Assembly: GCF_041260665.1 (NCBI RefSeq)
Contig: NZ_JBGCCT010000017.1
Location: 62,001-126,000, forward strand
Direction: 5' to 3'
Length of the DNA: 64,000 bases
Source: Catenulispora sp. GP43
Lineage (GTDB): Bacteria; Actinomycetota; Actinomycetes; Streptomycetales; Catenulisporaceae
Position 1 is the stretch's first letter, and every line of letters starts with the position of its first letter. The notes beneath the pieces were generated by a model. That model was not told the origin of the DNA. It was given only the letters and a program-made list of their open reading frames with translations, and ran no database searches. This document shows, piece after piece, positions 34,816 through 43,105 of this stretch. A program made the position numbers and the translations under genes.

Positions 34816-36120
34816 TCAGCCGCGCGCGACGGCGCTGTTGGTGGCCGAGACGATGTTCGCGGCGCTGCCCTGCCCGGCCATCAGGGCGACGACGGCGGTG
34901 TTCATCGCGTTGCCGACGTTCTGCCCGAACTGGGTGTCAAGGTATTGCATCGCGTACGCGGCCTTGCTGAAGGCCTGCAAGGTCGAGACGTTGTAGGGAT
35001 CGGTGACGGCCTCCTGGGCAGCCGGGTTCACCGGGATCGCGTCGAACGCCTTGGCGTAGGCTTCCTGCTCGTCCTTGGTCGCCAGGAACTCCAGGAACTG
35101 GAAAGCCTCCTTCGGCGCCTTCTTGGACACCGAGTAGCCGTCGGCGCCGCCCATGATGGCGGTCGGGTCGCCCTGGCCGCCGGCCACGGCGGGGAAGGGG
35201 AACCAGCCCAGGTCCGGCAGCGGCTTCTGGTCCGGGGTCAGGCTGGCGATCACTCCGGGATCCCAGTTGCCCATGAGCTCCATGCCCGCCTTGTGGTTCG
35301 CGAGCAGACCCGCCGACGAGCCGGCGCCCTGCTGCGCCGAGGTCGTCAGGAAGCCCTTCTGGAACGGGTCGGTCTTCAGGAACGCGGCCACGTCGTCGCC
35401 GGCCTTGGTCCAGCACGGATCGGTGAACTTCAGCGACTTGGCCGTGCTCGTCATGGTGGCCTGGCTGCACTCGCGCAGAGCGAAGTTGTAGTACCAGTGC
35501 GCGGCCGGCCAGGCGTCCTTCGCGCCGACCGCGATCGGGGCGACGTTGATGGCTTTGAGCTTGGCGACGTCGGCTTCGAGTTCGTCGACCGTGGTCGGCG
35601 CCGAGGTGATGCCGGCCTGCTGGAACAGGTCCTTGCTGTAGTAGAAGCCCTCGGGCTGGGTGTCCATCGGCACCGCGTAGACCGTGCCGTCGATCGATTC
35701 GGCCGCCAGCGCCGCGGCGCCGATGTCCGCCTTGTCGGTGGCGGTCAGGTTCAGCGCCTGGACCTGGCCGGCGGTGACCATCGCCTGCATCTTGCCGCCG
35801 CCTCGTTGCAGGAAGATGTCCGGCGCGGAGTTCGCGTTCAGCGCGGTCTGCAGCTTGCCGTCCAGGTCCTCGTTCTGGATCGTCTGGACGTTGATCGTGA
35901 CGTTCGGGTGCAGCGCGTGGTAGTCCTTCGCGGCGGTCAGGAAGAACTGCTGGCCGGGGCCGGTCGTCGAGTTCTGCCAGATCGTCAGCTTGACCTGGCC
36001 GCCGCCCGAACCGCTGCCGCCGCCTCCGCCGTTGCTGCTGCCGCCGGCACAGCCGGCGGCGGCCAGAGCCGCGCTCAAGCCGAGCACGCCGGCTATCACG
36101 TTGCGCGTTTTCCTCGTCAC
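34816..36120 (-). CDS. Sugar ABC transporter substrate-binding lipoprotein (arabino-oligosaccharide cluster)
   Basis: 434 residues. The lipobox LAAAGC (Cys about 24) is followed by a Gly/Ser tether and a CUT1 binding domain (VKLTIWQNSTTGPGQQFFL, YAVPMDTQPEGFYYSKDLF). First gene of the operon ending in GH51, which suggests arabino- or arabinoxylo-oligosaccharides as ligand. Divergent from a LacI gene across 178 bases that carry overlapping promoter and operator signals. Confidence 0.93.
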   Translation of the reverse strand: MTRKTRNVIAGVLGLSAALAAAGCAGGSSNGGGGGSGSGGGQVKLTIWQNSTTGPGQQFFLTAAKDYHALHPNVTINVQTIQNEDLDGKLQTALNANSAPDIFLQRGGGKMQAMVTAGQVQALNLTATDKADIGAAALAAESIDGTVYAVPMDTQPEGFYYSKDLFQQAGITSAPTTVDELEADVAKLKAINVAPIAVGAKDAWPAAHWYYNFALRECSQATMTSTAKSLKFTDPCWTKAGDDVAAFLKTDPFQKGFLTTSAQQGAGSSAGLLANHKAGMELMGNWDPGVIASLTPDQKPLPDLGWFPFPAVAGGQGDPTAIMGGADGYSVSKKAPKEAFQFLEFLATKDEQEAYAKAFDAIPVNPAAQEAVTDPYNVSTLQAFSKAAYAMQYLDTQFGQNVGNAMNTAVVALMAGQGSAANIVSATNSAVARG

Positions 36121-36254
36121 TGTAGGAACTCCCTGTCCGTCGTCATGGTCGCACCTGGATCCCGGGGGCAGTGGGGGTGATGGGTTCTGTGAGGGCGCCG
36201 GGGGCGCCGGGCCCGGCGGGGGATGGCGATGAGTTTGCGCGCACGTTTCGGTCG

Positions 36255-36296
36255 TGTCAATCGTTGTCGATAACGTTTTACACCGCTAACGTGGCG
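36255..36296. promoter_or_regulatory. Overlapping divergent promoters with GTTGTCGATAAC operator
   Basis: Rightward: TTGTCG (36264-36269), 17-base spacer, TAACGT (36287-36292), ending six bases before the LacI GTG, which suggests a leaderless or near-leaderless transcript. Leftward: TTGACA at 36260-36255, with only a poor -10. The degenerate palindrome GTTGTCGATAAC (36263-36274) overlaps both, so one bound repressor could block both directions. Confidence 0.55.
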
Positions 36297-36298
36297 GC

Positions 36299-37300
36299 GT
36301 GCAGCAACCCAGAGTCACCATCAGGGACGTCGCCGAGCACGCCGGCGTCTCGGTCGCCACCGTGTCCAAAGTCATCAATCAGCGCTACGGCGTAGCCGCG
36401 GACACCATGGCGCGCGTCCAGGCCGTCATCGACGAACTCGGCTACGAGGCGAGCCTGGTCGCCCAGAGCCTGCGCAACCACCGCACGAACGTGATCGGCA
36501 TCCTGGTCGCGGACCTGGAACCGTTCAGCACCGAGCTGCTCAAGGGCGCGGCGGACGCCATCCGCGGCAGCGGCTTCGAGCTGGTCGTCTACAGCGCGGG
36601 CGGCCGCACAGGGGACGTGGTGGGCTGGGAACGCAGGTACCTGTCGCGGCTGTCCGGCACCCTGGTGGACGGCGCGGTGCTGGTGACCCCCACGGTCGTG
36701 GACGTGAACTACGGCGCACCCGTCGTCGCGGTCGATCCGCACACCGGGACCTCGGGCTTCCCGACGGTGGACGCCGACAGCCTGCGCGGCGCGCGCCTGG
36801 CGACCGAGCACCTGCTGAGCCTGGGGCACCGGCGGATCGCGATGCTGGGCGGCCGTCCGGATCTGGAGTCTGCGAAGCTGCGCGAGCAGGGCTATCGCGA
36901 AGCGCTGGCGGCGGCCGGCGTGCCGGTCGAGGAGTCGCTGGTGCGCGTCGGCGGGTACGACGCGGACCTGTCGGCGCTGGCCGCGCACGAGTTGCTGACC
37001 GGTCCGCAGCGTCCGACCGCGGTGTTCGCCGCCAACGACGTCACGGCGATCGCCACCATCGAGGTGGCCACGGACCTGGGATTGCGGGTGCCGACGGACT
37101 TGTCGGTCGTCGGTTTCGACAACATCCCCGAGTCGGCGCTGTGCGTCCCGCAGCTGACCACGATCAACCAGCCCATCCGCACGATGGGCGAGCACGCGGT
37201 GGAGATGCTGATCCGGCTGATCCGCGGGGAGCCCGTGGAGCGCACCCACCTCACGTTGGCCACGGAGCTGGTCGTCCGCAGTTCGACCACCCGGGCGTGA
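36299..37300 (+). CDS. LacI-family transcriptional repressor of the arabino-oligosaccharide cluster
   Basis: 333 residues. The HTH is VTIRDVAEHAGVSVATVSKVIN and the hinge helix SLRNHRTNVIGILV, followed by a sugar-binding sensor domain ending in VELLIRLIRGE-like residues. The GTG at 36299 has no ribosome site but lies six bases after a predicted -10, consistent with leaderless translation. It sits between the divergent importer-GH51 operon and the downstream GH3 gene (50-base gap), so it probably controls both. Confidence 0.92.
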   Translation: MQQPRVTIRDVAEHAGVSVATVSKVINQRYGVAADTMARVQAVIDELGYEASLVAQSLRNHRTNVIGILVADLEPFSTELLKGAADAIRGSGFELVVYSAGGRTGDVVGWERRYLSRLSGTLVDGAVLVTPTVVDVNYGAPVVAVDPHTGTSGFPTVDADSLRGARLATEHLLSLGHRRIAMLGGRPDLESAKLREQGYREALAAAGVPVEESLVRVGGYDADLSALAAHELLTGPQRPTAVFAANDVTAIATIEVATDLGLRVPTDLSVVGFDNIPESALCVPQLTTINQPIRTMGEHAVEMLIRLIRGEPVERTHLTLATELVVRSSTTRA

Positions 37301-37350
37301 TCTGTTCCCCTTCGCAGCACCGGCACTCCCCCGAGTAAGGAAAGCCGCAC

Positions 37351-39759
37351 ATGGCCATAGAAAACACCACCGTCACCGACCTCTGGCGCGACGCGACCGC
37401 CCCGGCCGCCGATCGGGTCAGGGACCTCATACCGCGCATGTCGGTACGGCAGAAGGTGGCGCAGCTGTACGGGGTCTGGGTCGGTGCCGACGCCACCTCG
37501 GGGCAGGTCGCGCCGTTCCAGCATTCCTCGGAACTGCCCGCCGCGGACTGGTCCGACGTCCTGCGCGACGGTGTCGGCCAGCTCACCCGGCCCTTCGGCA
37601 CGGTGCCGGTGGATCCGGTGGCCGGGGCGCGCGCGGTGGCCAACACCCAGCGCGATCTGGCCGGGGCGGACCTGGGGATCCCGGCGCTGGTGCACGAGGA
37701 GTGCCTGACCGGGCTGGGGGCCTGGCAGGCGACGGTCTATCCCTCGCCGTTGTGCTGGGGGGCGAGCTTCGATCCGGAGCTCATACGCCAGGTCGGCGAG
37801 CGGATCGGCCTGACCATGCGGCGGCTCGGCGTCCACCAGGGTCTGGCCCCGGTTCTGGACGTCGTTCGGGACCTGCGCTGGGGCCGGGTCGAGGAGCTCA
37901 TCGCGGAGGATCCGTACCTTGTGGGCACGCTCGGCGCGGCCTACGTTCAGGGCCTTGAATCCACCGGCATCGTCGCGACACTGAAGCACTTCGCCGGGTA
38001 CAGCGCCTCGCGCGCGGGGCGGAACCTCGCGCCGGTGTCGATCGGCCCGCGGGAGATGGCGGACGTGATCCTGCCGCCGTTCGAGATGGCGTTGCGGGCC
38101 GGGGCCCGTTCGGTGATGAACTCGTACTCTGACAACGATGGCATGCCGGTGGCCGCCGACTCTGCGTTGCTGACCGATCGGCTGCGCGGTGCGTACGGCT
38201 TCACCGGGACGGTCGTGTCGGACTACTTCGCAGTGGTCTTTCTGCACCGCCTTCACCGCACCGCGGGCTCCAAGGGACACGCTGCCGCACAGGCCCTGGC
38301 CGCCGGCATCGATGTCGAACTGCCGACCGTGGACTGCTTCGGCGCACCGCTGATCGCGGCGCTGGAAGCGGGTGAGGTGGATATCGCGCTGGTGGACCGG
38401 GCGTTGGAGCGGGTGCTGGTCCAGAAGTGCGAGCTCGGGCTGCTGGACGCCGACTGGTCACCCGAGCCCCCGATCCTTTCCGAGACGGACCCGCGCCTGG
38501 ACGACGAGGAATCCCGGGCGCTGGCGCGGCGCTTGGCGCGGCGCGCGATAGTCTTGCTGCGCAACGAGAACGGCGCTCTGCCGCTGGCCCCGGGCAAGCG
38601 CCTGGCGGTCGTCGGCCCCCGCGCACACGTCGCGGACGCCGCCTTCGGGTGCTACTCGTTCCCCCGGCACATCGGTGTGCACCATCCGGACATCGCGCTC
38701 GGCATCGAGGCGCGGACTGTTCTTGAGGCGCTGCAAGCCGATCCGGCCGGCTACCAGATCACCTACGCGCAAGGCTGCCCGGTGCCCGACGCCGAGAGCT
38801 CCGTGCGACTGCGGGCCGAGCGCGGGACTCCCACCAACGCGATGGACGACGAAGCCCTGCGGGTGCTGGGCGATCAGCAGATCGCCGAGGCTGTCGCGGC
38901 GGCACGCGAAGCAGAGGTCTGCGTCGCGGTGCTCGGCGACGTCTCGGGCCTGTTCGGCAACGGAACCTCCGGTGAGGGCTGCGACGCCTCCGACCTGCGC
39001 CTGCCCGGCCGGCAGGGCGAGCTGCTGGAGGCGCTGCTGGCCACGGGGACCCCTGTCGTCCTGGTCCTGCTGGTGGGGCGTCCGTACGAGCTGTCCCGGT
39101 ACGCCGATCGACTCGCGGCCGTGGTCTGCGGCTTCCTGCCGGGCGAGGAAGGTGCGAACGCCCTGGCGGACGTGCTGTCGGGCCGGGTGGACCCGGCCGG
39201 CCGGCTGCCGGTGGGCTTCCCGGCCGAGGGCGCGAACCAGCCCTCGACGTACCTGTCGGCCACCCTCGGCCTGCGCAGCGACGTGAGTACGGTCGATCCG
39301 ACCCCGTTGTACCCCTTCGGCCACGGCCTGTCCTACAACCCGGCGGTGTGGACCGATCCCGTTCTCCCCCAGGGCCAGACCTGGCCGACGGACGGCACGC
39401 TGCGGCTCGCGGTGACCCTGCACAACGACGGCACGTCGCCCACCAGCGAAGTGGTCCAGGTCTACCTGCACGACCCGCAGGCCGAGGTGGCCCGCCCGGT
39501 ACAGCAACTGATCGCCGCGCCCCGGGTCGATCTGGAACCGGGAACGACGCGCACGGTAGTCATCGACCTGCCGGCCGACACGACCTCTTACACGGGCCGG
39601 GCCGGCCGCCGCATCGTCGAGCCGGGCGAGGTCGAGCTGTGGGTCGGCGCCTCCAGTCGCGACATCCGCGCGCGCCTCACCGCGCGTCTCGCCGGGCCGC
39701 CGCGCGAGGTCGGCTTCGACCGCGCGTTCAAGCCGCAGGTCGGTGTCATCGAGGGCTGA
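37351..39759 (+). CDS. GH3 beta-glycosidase (beta-xylosidase/beta-glucosidase type)
   Basis: 802 residues, no signal peptide. The GH3 N-terminal (beta/alpha)8 domain has KHFAGYSASRAGRN and nucleophile Asp291 in TVVSDYFAV. The GH3 C-terminal sandwich has GNGTSGEGCDASDLRLPG around the acid/base, and a fibronectin-III-like domain ends the protein. The motif pattern HEECLTG resembles xylan beta-xylosidases. The ATG at 37351 follows AAGGAAAG. It would cleave imported xylo- or gluco-oligosaccharides in the cytoplasm, complementing GH51. It ends five bases from the convergent expansin gene. Confidence 0.92.
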   Translation: MAIENTTVTDLWRDATAPAADRVRDLIPRMSVRQKVAQLYGVWVGADATSGQVAPFQHSSELPAADWSDVLRDGVGQLTRPFGTVPVDPVAGARAVANTQRDLAGADLGIPALVHEECLTGLGAWQATVYPSPLCWGASFDPELIRQVGERIGLTMRRLGVHQGLAPVLDVVRDLRWGRVEELIAEDPYLVGTLGAAYVQGLESTGIVATLKHFAGYSASRAGRNLAPVSIGPREMADVILPPFEMALRAGARSVMNSYSDNDGMPVAADSALLTDRLRGAYGFTGTVVSDYFAVVFLHRLHRTAGSKGHAAAQALAAGIDVELPTVDCFGAPLIAALEAGEVDIALVDRALERVLVQKCELGLLDADWSPEPPILSETDPRLDDEESRALARRLARRAIVLLRNENGALPLAPGKRLAVVGPRAHVADAAFGCYSFPRHIGVHHPDIALGIEARTVLEALQADPAGYQITYAQGCPVPDAESSVRLRAERGTPTNAMDDEALRVLGDQQIAEAVAAAREAEVCVAVLGDVSGLFGNGTSGEGCDASDLRLPGRQGELLEALLATGTPVVLVLLVGRPYELSRYADRLAAVVCGFLPGEEGANALADVLSGRVDPAGRLPVGFPAEGANQPSTYLSATLGLRSDVSTVDPTPLYPFGHGLSYNPAVWTDPVLPQGQTWPTDGTLRLAVTLHNDGTSPTSEVVQVYLHDPQAEVARPVQQLIAAPRVDLEPGTTRTVVIDLPADTTSYTGRAGRRIVEPGEVELWVGASSRDIRARLTARLAGPPREVGFDRAFKPQVGVIEG

Positions 39760-39764
39760 TCCGC

Positions 39765-40736
39765 TCAATGCTGCGCGAACTGAACCTGAGCGGGTTGGAT
39801 CACGTCCGGTTCAACGGGGAAGGCCGCTGTCGTCACCTGCTGCCCGTAGATGTCAGTGATCCGGATCGCCCTACCGCATCCGGTGCCGCTCGGGGACAGG
39901 AAGTAGTTGTAACTGCTGCGCGACAGCTGCTGCCATCCACTGCCAGTGCTGACTTCCAGGCGGGCGACCGGGTTGCGCTCGCCGATGACCTGGATGCCGC
40001 ACCAGTACTGGCTTGAGCCGACCTTGTACCTGATGGAGATGGCGCTGCCGGCGGCGGGGCTGACCAGCTGCCAGGTGATCGGGATCCGGCCGGCCCGGGG
40101 ATCGGCGATCTTGGCGAACGCCTGCTGGCTGAGGTCGAGTTGCCCGGGAGCACAGGGATAGGGGCACTCGTTGGTGATCAGGACGGTGACCGTGGCGCCG
40201 TTGGCCGCGCGGACGAGGATGTGGGCTCCGCAGGCTTCGGAGTCCTGGTAGTCGAGTTCGTTCATCGCGGCGATCATCATGTCGCCGGAGGGCCCGAACA
40301 GGCACGCGCCGTTGCCGTCCGCGGCGCTGTACTCGGTCGCGACGCCTTGGTAGGCGACGCCCGGCTGGATCCGCCCCGCCAAGGACGACGCCGGTGCGTT
40401 TTGGGAACTGCTGTGGACCGGGGCCGGGGCCGCGGACGTCTGCGATGTCGCCGCCGCGTTCCCGGGCGTCTTGCCCCCAGGTGTCTTGTCCCCAGGCGTC
40501 TGGTGCGCAGGTGTCGGTGTTGCCGAGGGCGGCGAAGACATGGTCTCCGTCGCGCCGGACGCGGTGGCGCCGATCCCGGTCGCGGAGATGCCGGCGTCCG
40601 CTTTGTGCGGCGATGGTGAGCCCATGGCCAGAACGGCTGTCAATCCTGCGACCACGAGCAACGCCGCGACGGCGGATATCGGCAGCCACCTGGTGCGCTG
40701 CTTGTAGTGCTGCGTGGTCGAATGCGTGGCCTTCAC
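39765..40736 (-). CDS. Bacterial expansin-like protein (EXLX family)
   Basis: 323 residues. A membrane-spanning or uncleaved signal helix (about 17-38) precedes a long Pro/Thr-rich linker (about 45-110). A six-stranded double-psi beta-barrel (about 120-215) follows, with GVATEYSAADGNGACLFG, AMNELDYQDSEACGAHILV and TVLITNECPYPCAPGQLDLS. A CBM63-like beta domain (about 225-320, WCGIQVIGERNPVARLEV) completes the expansin layout. Expansins loosen cellulose-hemicellulose contacts without hydrolysis. The GTG at 40736 has AAGGGGC upstream. A GAAACTTTC palindrome lies 69 bases upstream. Confidence 0.9.
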   Translation of the reverse strand: MKATHSTTQHYKQRTRWLPISAVAALLVVAGLTAVLAMGSPSPHKADAGISATGIGATASGATETMSSPPSATPTPAHQTPGDKTPGGKTPGNAAATSQTSAAPAPVHSSSQNAPASSLAGRIQPGVAYQGVATEYSAADGNGACLFGPSGDMMIAAMNELDYQDSEACGAHILVRAANGATVTVLITNECPYPCAPGQLDLSQQAFAKIADPRAGRIPITWQLVSPAAGSAISIRYKVGSSQYWCGIQVIGERNPVARLEVSTGSGWQQLSRSSYNYFLSPSGTGCGRAIRITDIYGQQVTTAAFPVEPDVIQPAQVQFAQH

Positions 40737-41046
40737 AGGCGCCCCTTCAAGCGATCGGATACCTTCCGTCGGTCAAGTGGCACGGGCCGCGCAAAAGGTT
40801 GCCGTGAAACTTTCACCTCTACGGTGCCGGGCGCAAAGGCCACAGCGGCGCCTCGCTCCGTAGCTTGCACACTGCGTACCGGGAGCCCTTATGTGAGAAC
40901 GGAATCCGCTGGCCGCCTGGAGGGGAGACCGGGGTCCGCAGTACCTCACCCGCGCCACGCCTGCCAAGCCGACGGACGTGCCCCAGCACTCGCAGGTCAC
41001 CGCAGGGTCCTGACTGCATGCACGAACCTTCGGCGGGCCACGGTGT
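40737..41046. promoter_or_regulatory. Upstream region of the expansin gene
   Basis: 310 bases with no gene. It contains a minus-strand TTGACC hexamer (40776-40771) and the palindrome TGAAACTTTCA at 40805-40815. The rest is featureless, with short frames only. Confidence 0.5.
40805..40815. promoter_or_regulatory. GAAAGTTTC-type palindromic operator upstream of expansin
   Basis: TGAAACTTTCA on the plus strand reads TGAAAGTTTCACGGC on the expansin coding strand, sharing core and right flank with the 6169 site. It lies 29 bases upstream of the -35-like hexamer. Confidence 0.6.
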
Positions 41047-41808
41047 TCAGCCTTGCTCGGTCGGGCGGACGAGCATTTCGTTGACGGTCACATGCCGGGG
41101 GCGGGTGACGATGTAGCCGATGGCGTCGGCGATGTCCTGACTCCGCAGCCGCTCGATGTCGCCCAGGCCGGCGGCGATCATCTGCTGGACCGCCGGCGGG
41201 TTCTGGGCTCGCAGTTCGGTGTCGACGCTGCCGGGTTCGACGACGGCCACCCGGACGTGCTGCCGTGTCAGCTCCTGGCGCAGTGCCTCGCTGAAGCCGT
41301 TGACGCCGAACTTGGTGGCGCTGTACACGGCGGACATGGCGAAGGCGGTGCGGCCGTTCAACGAGCTGATGTTGACGATGTCGGCGACCTGACGCGGACC
41401 GTCGCCGGCGGCCTTGAGCAGGTGCGGAAGCGCGGCGTGGGTGGTGTGCATCAGGCCGGTGAGGTTGACGTCGACCATGCGCCGCCAGTCGTTCAGGTCC
41501 GCGCCGGGAGTCGGTCCCAGCAGCATCACACCGGCGTTGTTGACCAGGATGTCCAGGCGGCCCAGACCCTCGACGGTCTGCTGAACCGCCTCCGCGACGG
41601 CCTGGGCGTCGGTGACGTCGGTGGGCAGGGCCAGGGCCTTGCCGCCGGCGGCGACGATCTGCGCGGCCAGGTCGGCGAGCCGTTCCCGGCGTTGGCCGAC
41701 CAGCGCGACGGACGCGCCTTCGCGGGCGAGTTCGGCGGCGGTGGCCTGGCCGATGCCACTGGATGCTCCGGTGACCAGGGCGACAGTTCCGTCAAGACGA
41801 CGAGTCAT
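41047..41808 (-). CDS. Short-chain dehydrogenase/reductase
   Basis: 253 residues, classical SDR: TGASSGIGQATA, LVNNAGVMLLGP, catalytic Ser in NISSLNGR and YSATKFG. The C-terminus (PRHVTVNEMLVRPTEQ) is typical of the YdfG-like group that reduces 3-hydroxy acids or small carbonyls. The ATG at 41808 has GAAAGG upstream. Divergent from an AraC-type regulator across about 170 bases, a common genomic pair in actinomycetes. Confidence 0.9.
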   Translation of the reverse strand: MTRRLDGTVALVTGASSGIGQATAAELAREGASVALVGQRRERLADLAAQIVAAGGKALALPTDVTDAQAVAEAVQQTVEGLGRLDILVNNAGVMLLGPTPGADLNDWRRMVDVNLTGLMHTTHAALPHLLKAAGDGPRQVADIVNISSLNGRTAFAMSAVYSATKFGVNGFSEALRQELTRQHVRVAVVEPGSVDTELRAQNPPAVQQMIAAGLGDIERLRSQDIADAIGYIVTRPRHVTVNEMLVRPTEQG

Positions 41809-41980
41809 GGTTCGAGCCTTTCGAATCGTTCTTCAGCAAGACCGCGGCAACTAATCCATTCAAGCAGCACGATCCGCAAAAGCGTTAGCACGAAACTCCC
41901 GGGCACTTGCCTAATCCTGCATCTTTCCGCCATGGAATGACATGTGGCCGACACCCCAGCCGCAATGTTTCAATGGATCC

Positions 41981-42877
41981 ATGCCGCTGGACGAATTGTG
42001 CGCTCTTCTGGCCCGTCACGCTCGAGACGACGCGACGACCGCCATCGAGGACCTCCTGATCGGCCGAGAGGAGGCGGACACCTCACTGCCGCCGGCCACC
42101 GGGACCCGCATGACGTTGATCGCCCAAGGCGCGAAACGCCTCGCATACGACGACGTCGTGCACCACTTCCAGGCCGGCCAGTACCTGGTCTCCTCCATCG
42201 CCACACCCCTCAAATGCCATTTCATCGATGCGACTCCGGAGCGGCCGGCCCTGGGCCTTTGCCTGCTTCTGCATTCTTCTGACGTCGCCGAGCTACTCCT
42301 GCAAGCCACCCCCGACGCCGCTTCGCAGAACGACACCACGACAACCCCACTGCCGGTCGCCTTCAGCCAAGCCCCCGACACACTCCTCGACGCCTCAGTC
42401 CGCCTGGTCCGGCTGCTCGACCAGCCGCACGACAGGGACGTCCTTTCCCCTCTGGTGAAACGCGAGATCATCTGGCGACTGATCACCAGCGAGCACGGCG
42501 CCACCGTCCGCCAGATCGGCCTCACCGACAGCCGGCTCTCCCCCATCGCCAGGGCCCTGCGCTGGATACGGGACAACTACAAAGAACCATTCCAGGTCGA
42601 GGACCTCGCAGCCCAGATCGGGCTGAGTGCCTCGGCCTTTTATCGGAACTTTCAAGCCGTCACCGGAACCACCCCCATCCAGTACCAGAAGAAGATCAGG
42701 CTCCAAGAGGCCCGCCTTCTGCTGGCAGCAAATCCGAAGGACGTCGCGCGCATAGGAAGCCTCGTGGGATACACCAGCCCCTCCCAGTTCAGCCGGGAAT
42801 ACCGCCGCCATTTCGGAGCACCACCGAGTCAGGACGCGATCCGATTCGCAGCAGGAATCGCCGAGACAAAGGGTTGA
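41981..42877 (+). CDS. AraC-family transcriptional regulator with AraC_N domain
   Basis: About 298 residues from the ATG at 41981; an in-frame ATG at 41942 is possible and neither has a clear ribosome site. The N-terminal AraC_N-type sensing domain (TRMTLIAQGAKRLAYDD, FQAGQYLVSS) precedes two C-terminal HTH motifs (EDLAAQIGLSASAFYRNFQ and VARIGSLVGYTSPSQFSREYRRHFG). It probably controls the divergent SDR gene; the inducer is unknown. Confidence 0.9.
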   Translation: MPLDELCALLARHARDDATTAIEDLLIGREEADTSLPPATGTRMTLIAQGAKRLAYDDVVHHFQAGQYLVSSIATPLKCHFIDATPERPALGLCLLLHSSDVAELLLQATPDAASQNDTTTTPLPVAFSQAPDTLLDASVRLVRLLDQPHDRDVLSPLVKREIIWRLITSEHGATVRQIGLTDSRLSPIARALRWIRDNYKEPFQVEDLAAQIGLSASAFYRNFQAVTGTTPIQYQKKIRLQEARLLLAANPKDVARIGSLVGYTSPSQFSREYRRHFGAPPSQDAIRFAAGIAETKG

Positions 42878-42896
42878 CCGCCAGGGCGGCCCACTT

Positions 42897-43085
42897 TCAT
42901 GTTCCGCGCCTGCCAGTGACCGGCGGGGCGAAGGCGGTGCCCATCACCCTCATCGAGGCGCCCGCGCCGCGATCGCCGTCCACGGTGCGGCCCGCCGCGA
43001 ACAGGTTCGGCGTGTTGCGGCTGCGCAGCACGTCCAGTGGGATGCCGGATGGTCGCCGCCACGCTCTCGCACTGCCCGCCGTCAC
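42897..43085 (-). pseudogene. C-terminal remnant of an FAD-dependent oxidoreductase
   Basis: A short frame reads IPLDVLRSRNTPNLFAAGRT followed by GDRGAGASMRVMGTAF. This matches the C-terminal FAD-binding strand of FAD_oxidored-type flavoproteins (pattern VDNLLVAGR...A..SVRVM.T). The upstream 400 or so residues, including the N-terminal GxGxxG site, are absent, and the ending is not family-like. It lies between the AraC and XRE genes and is probably a deletion scar. Confidence 0.6.
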
Positions 43086-43105
43086 CCACAGTTACGCAAC
43101 AGGCT

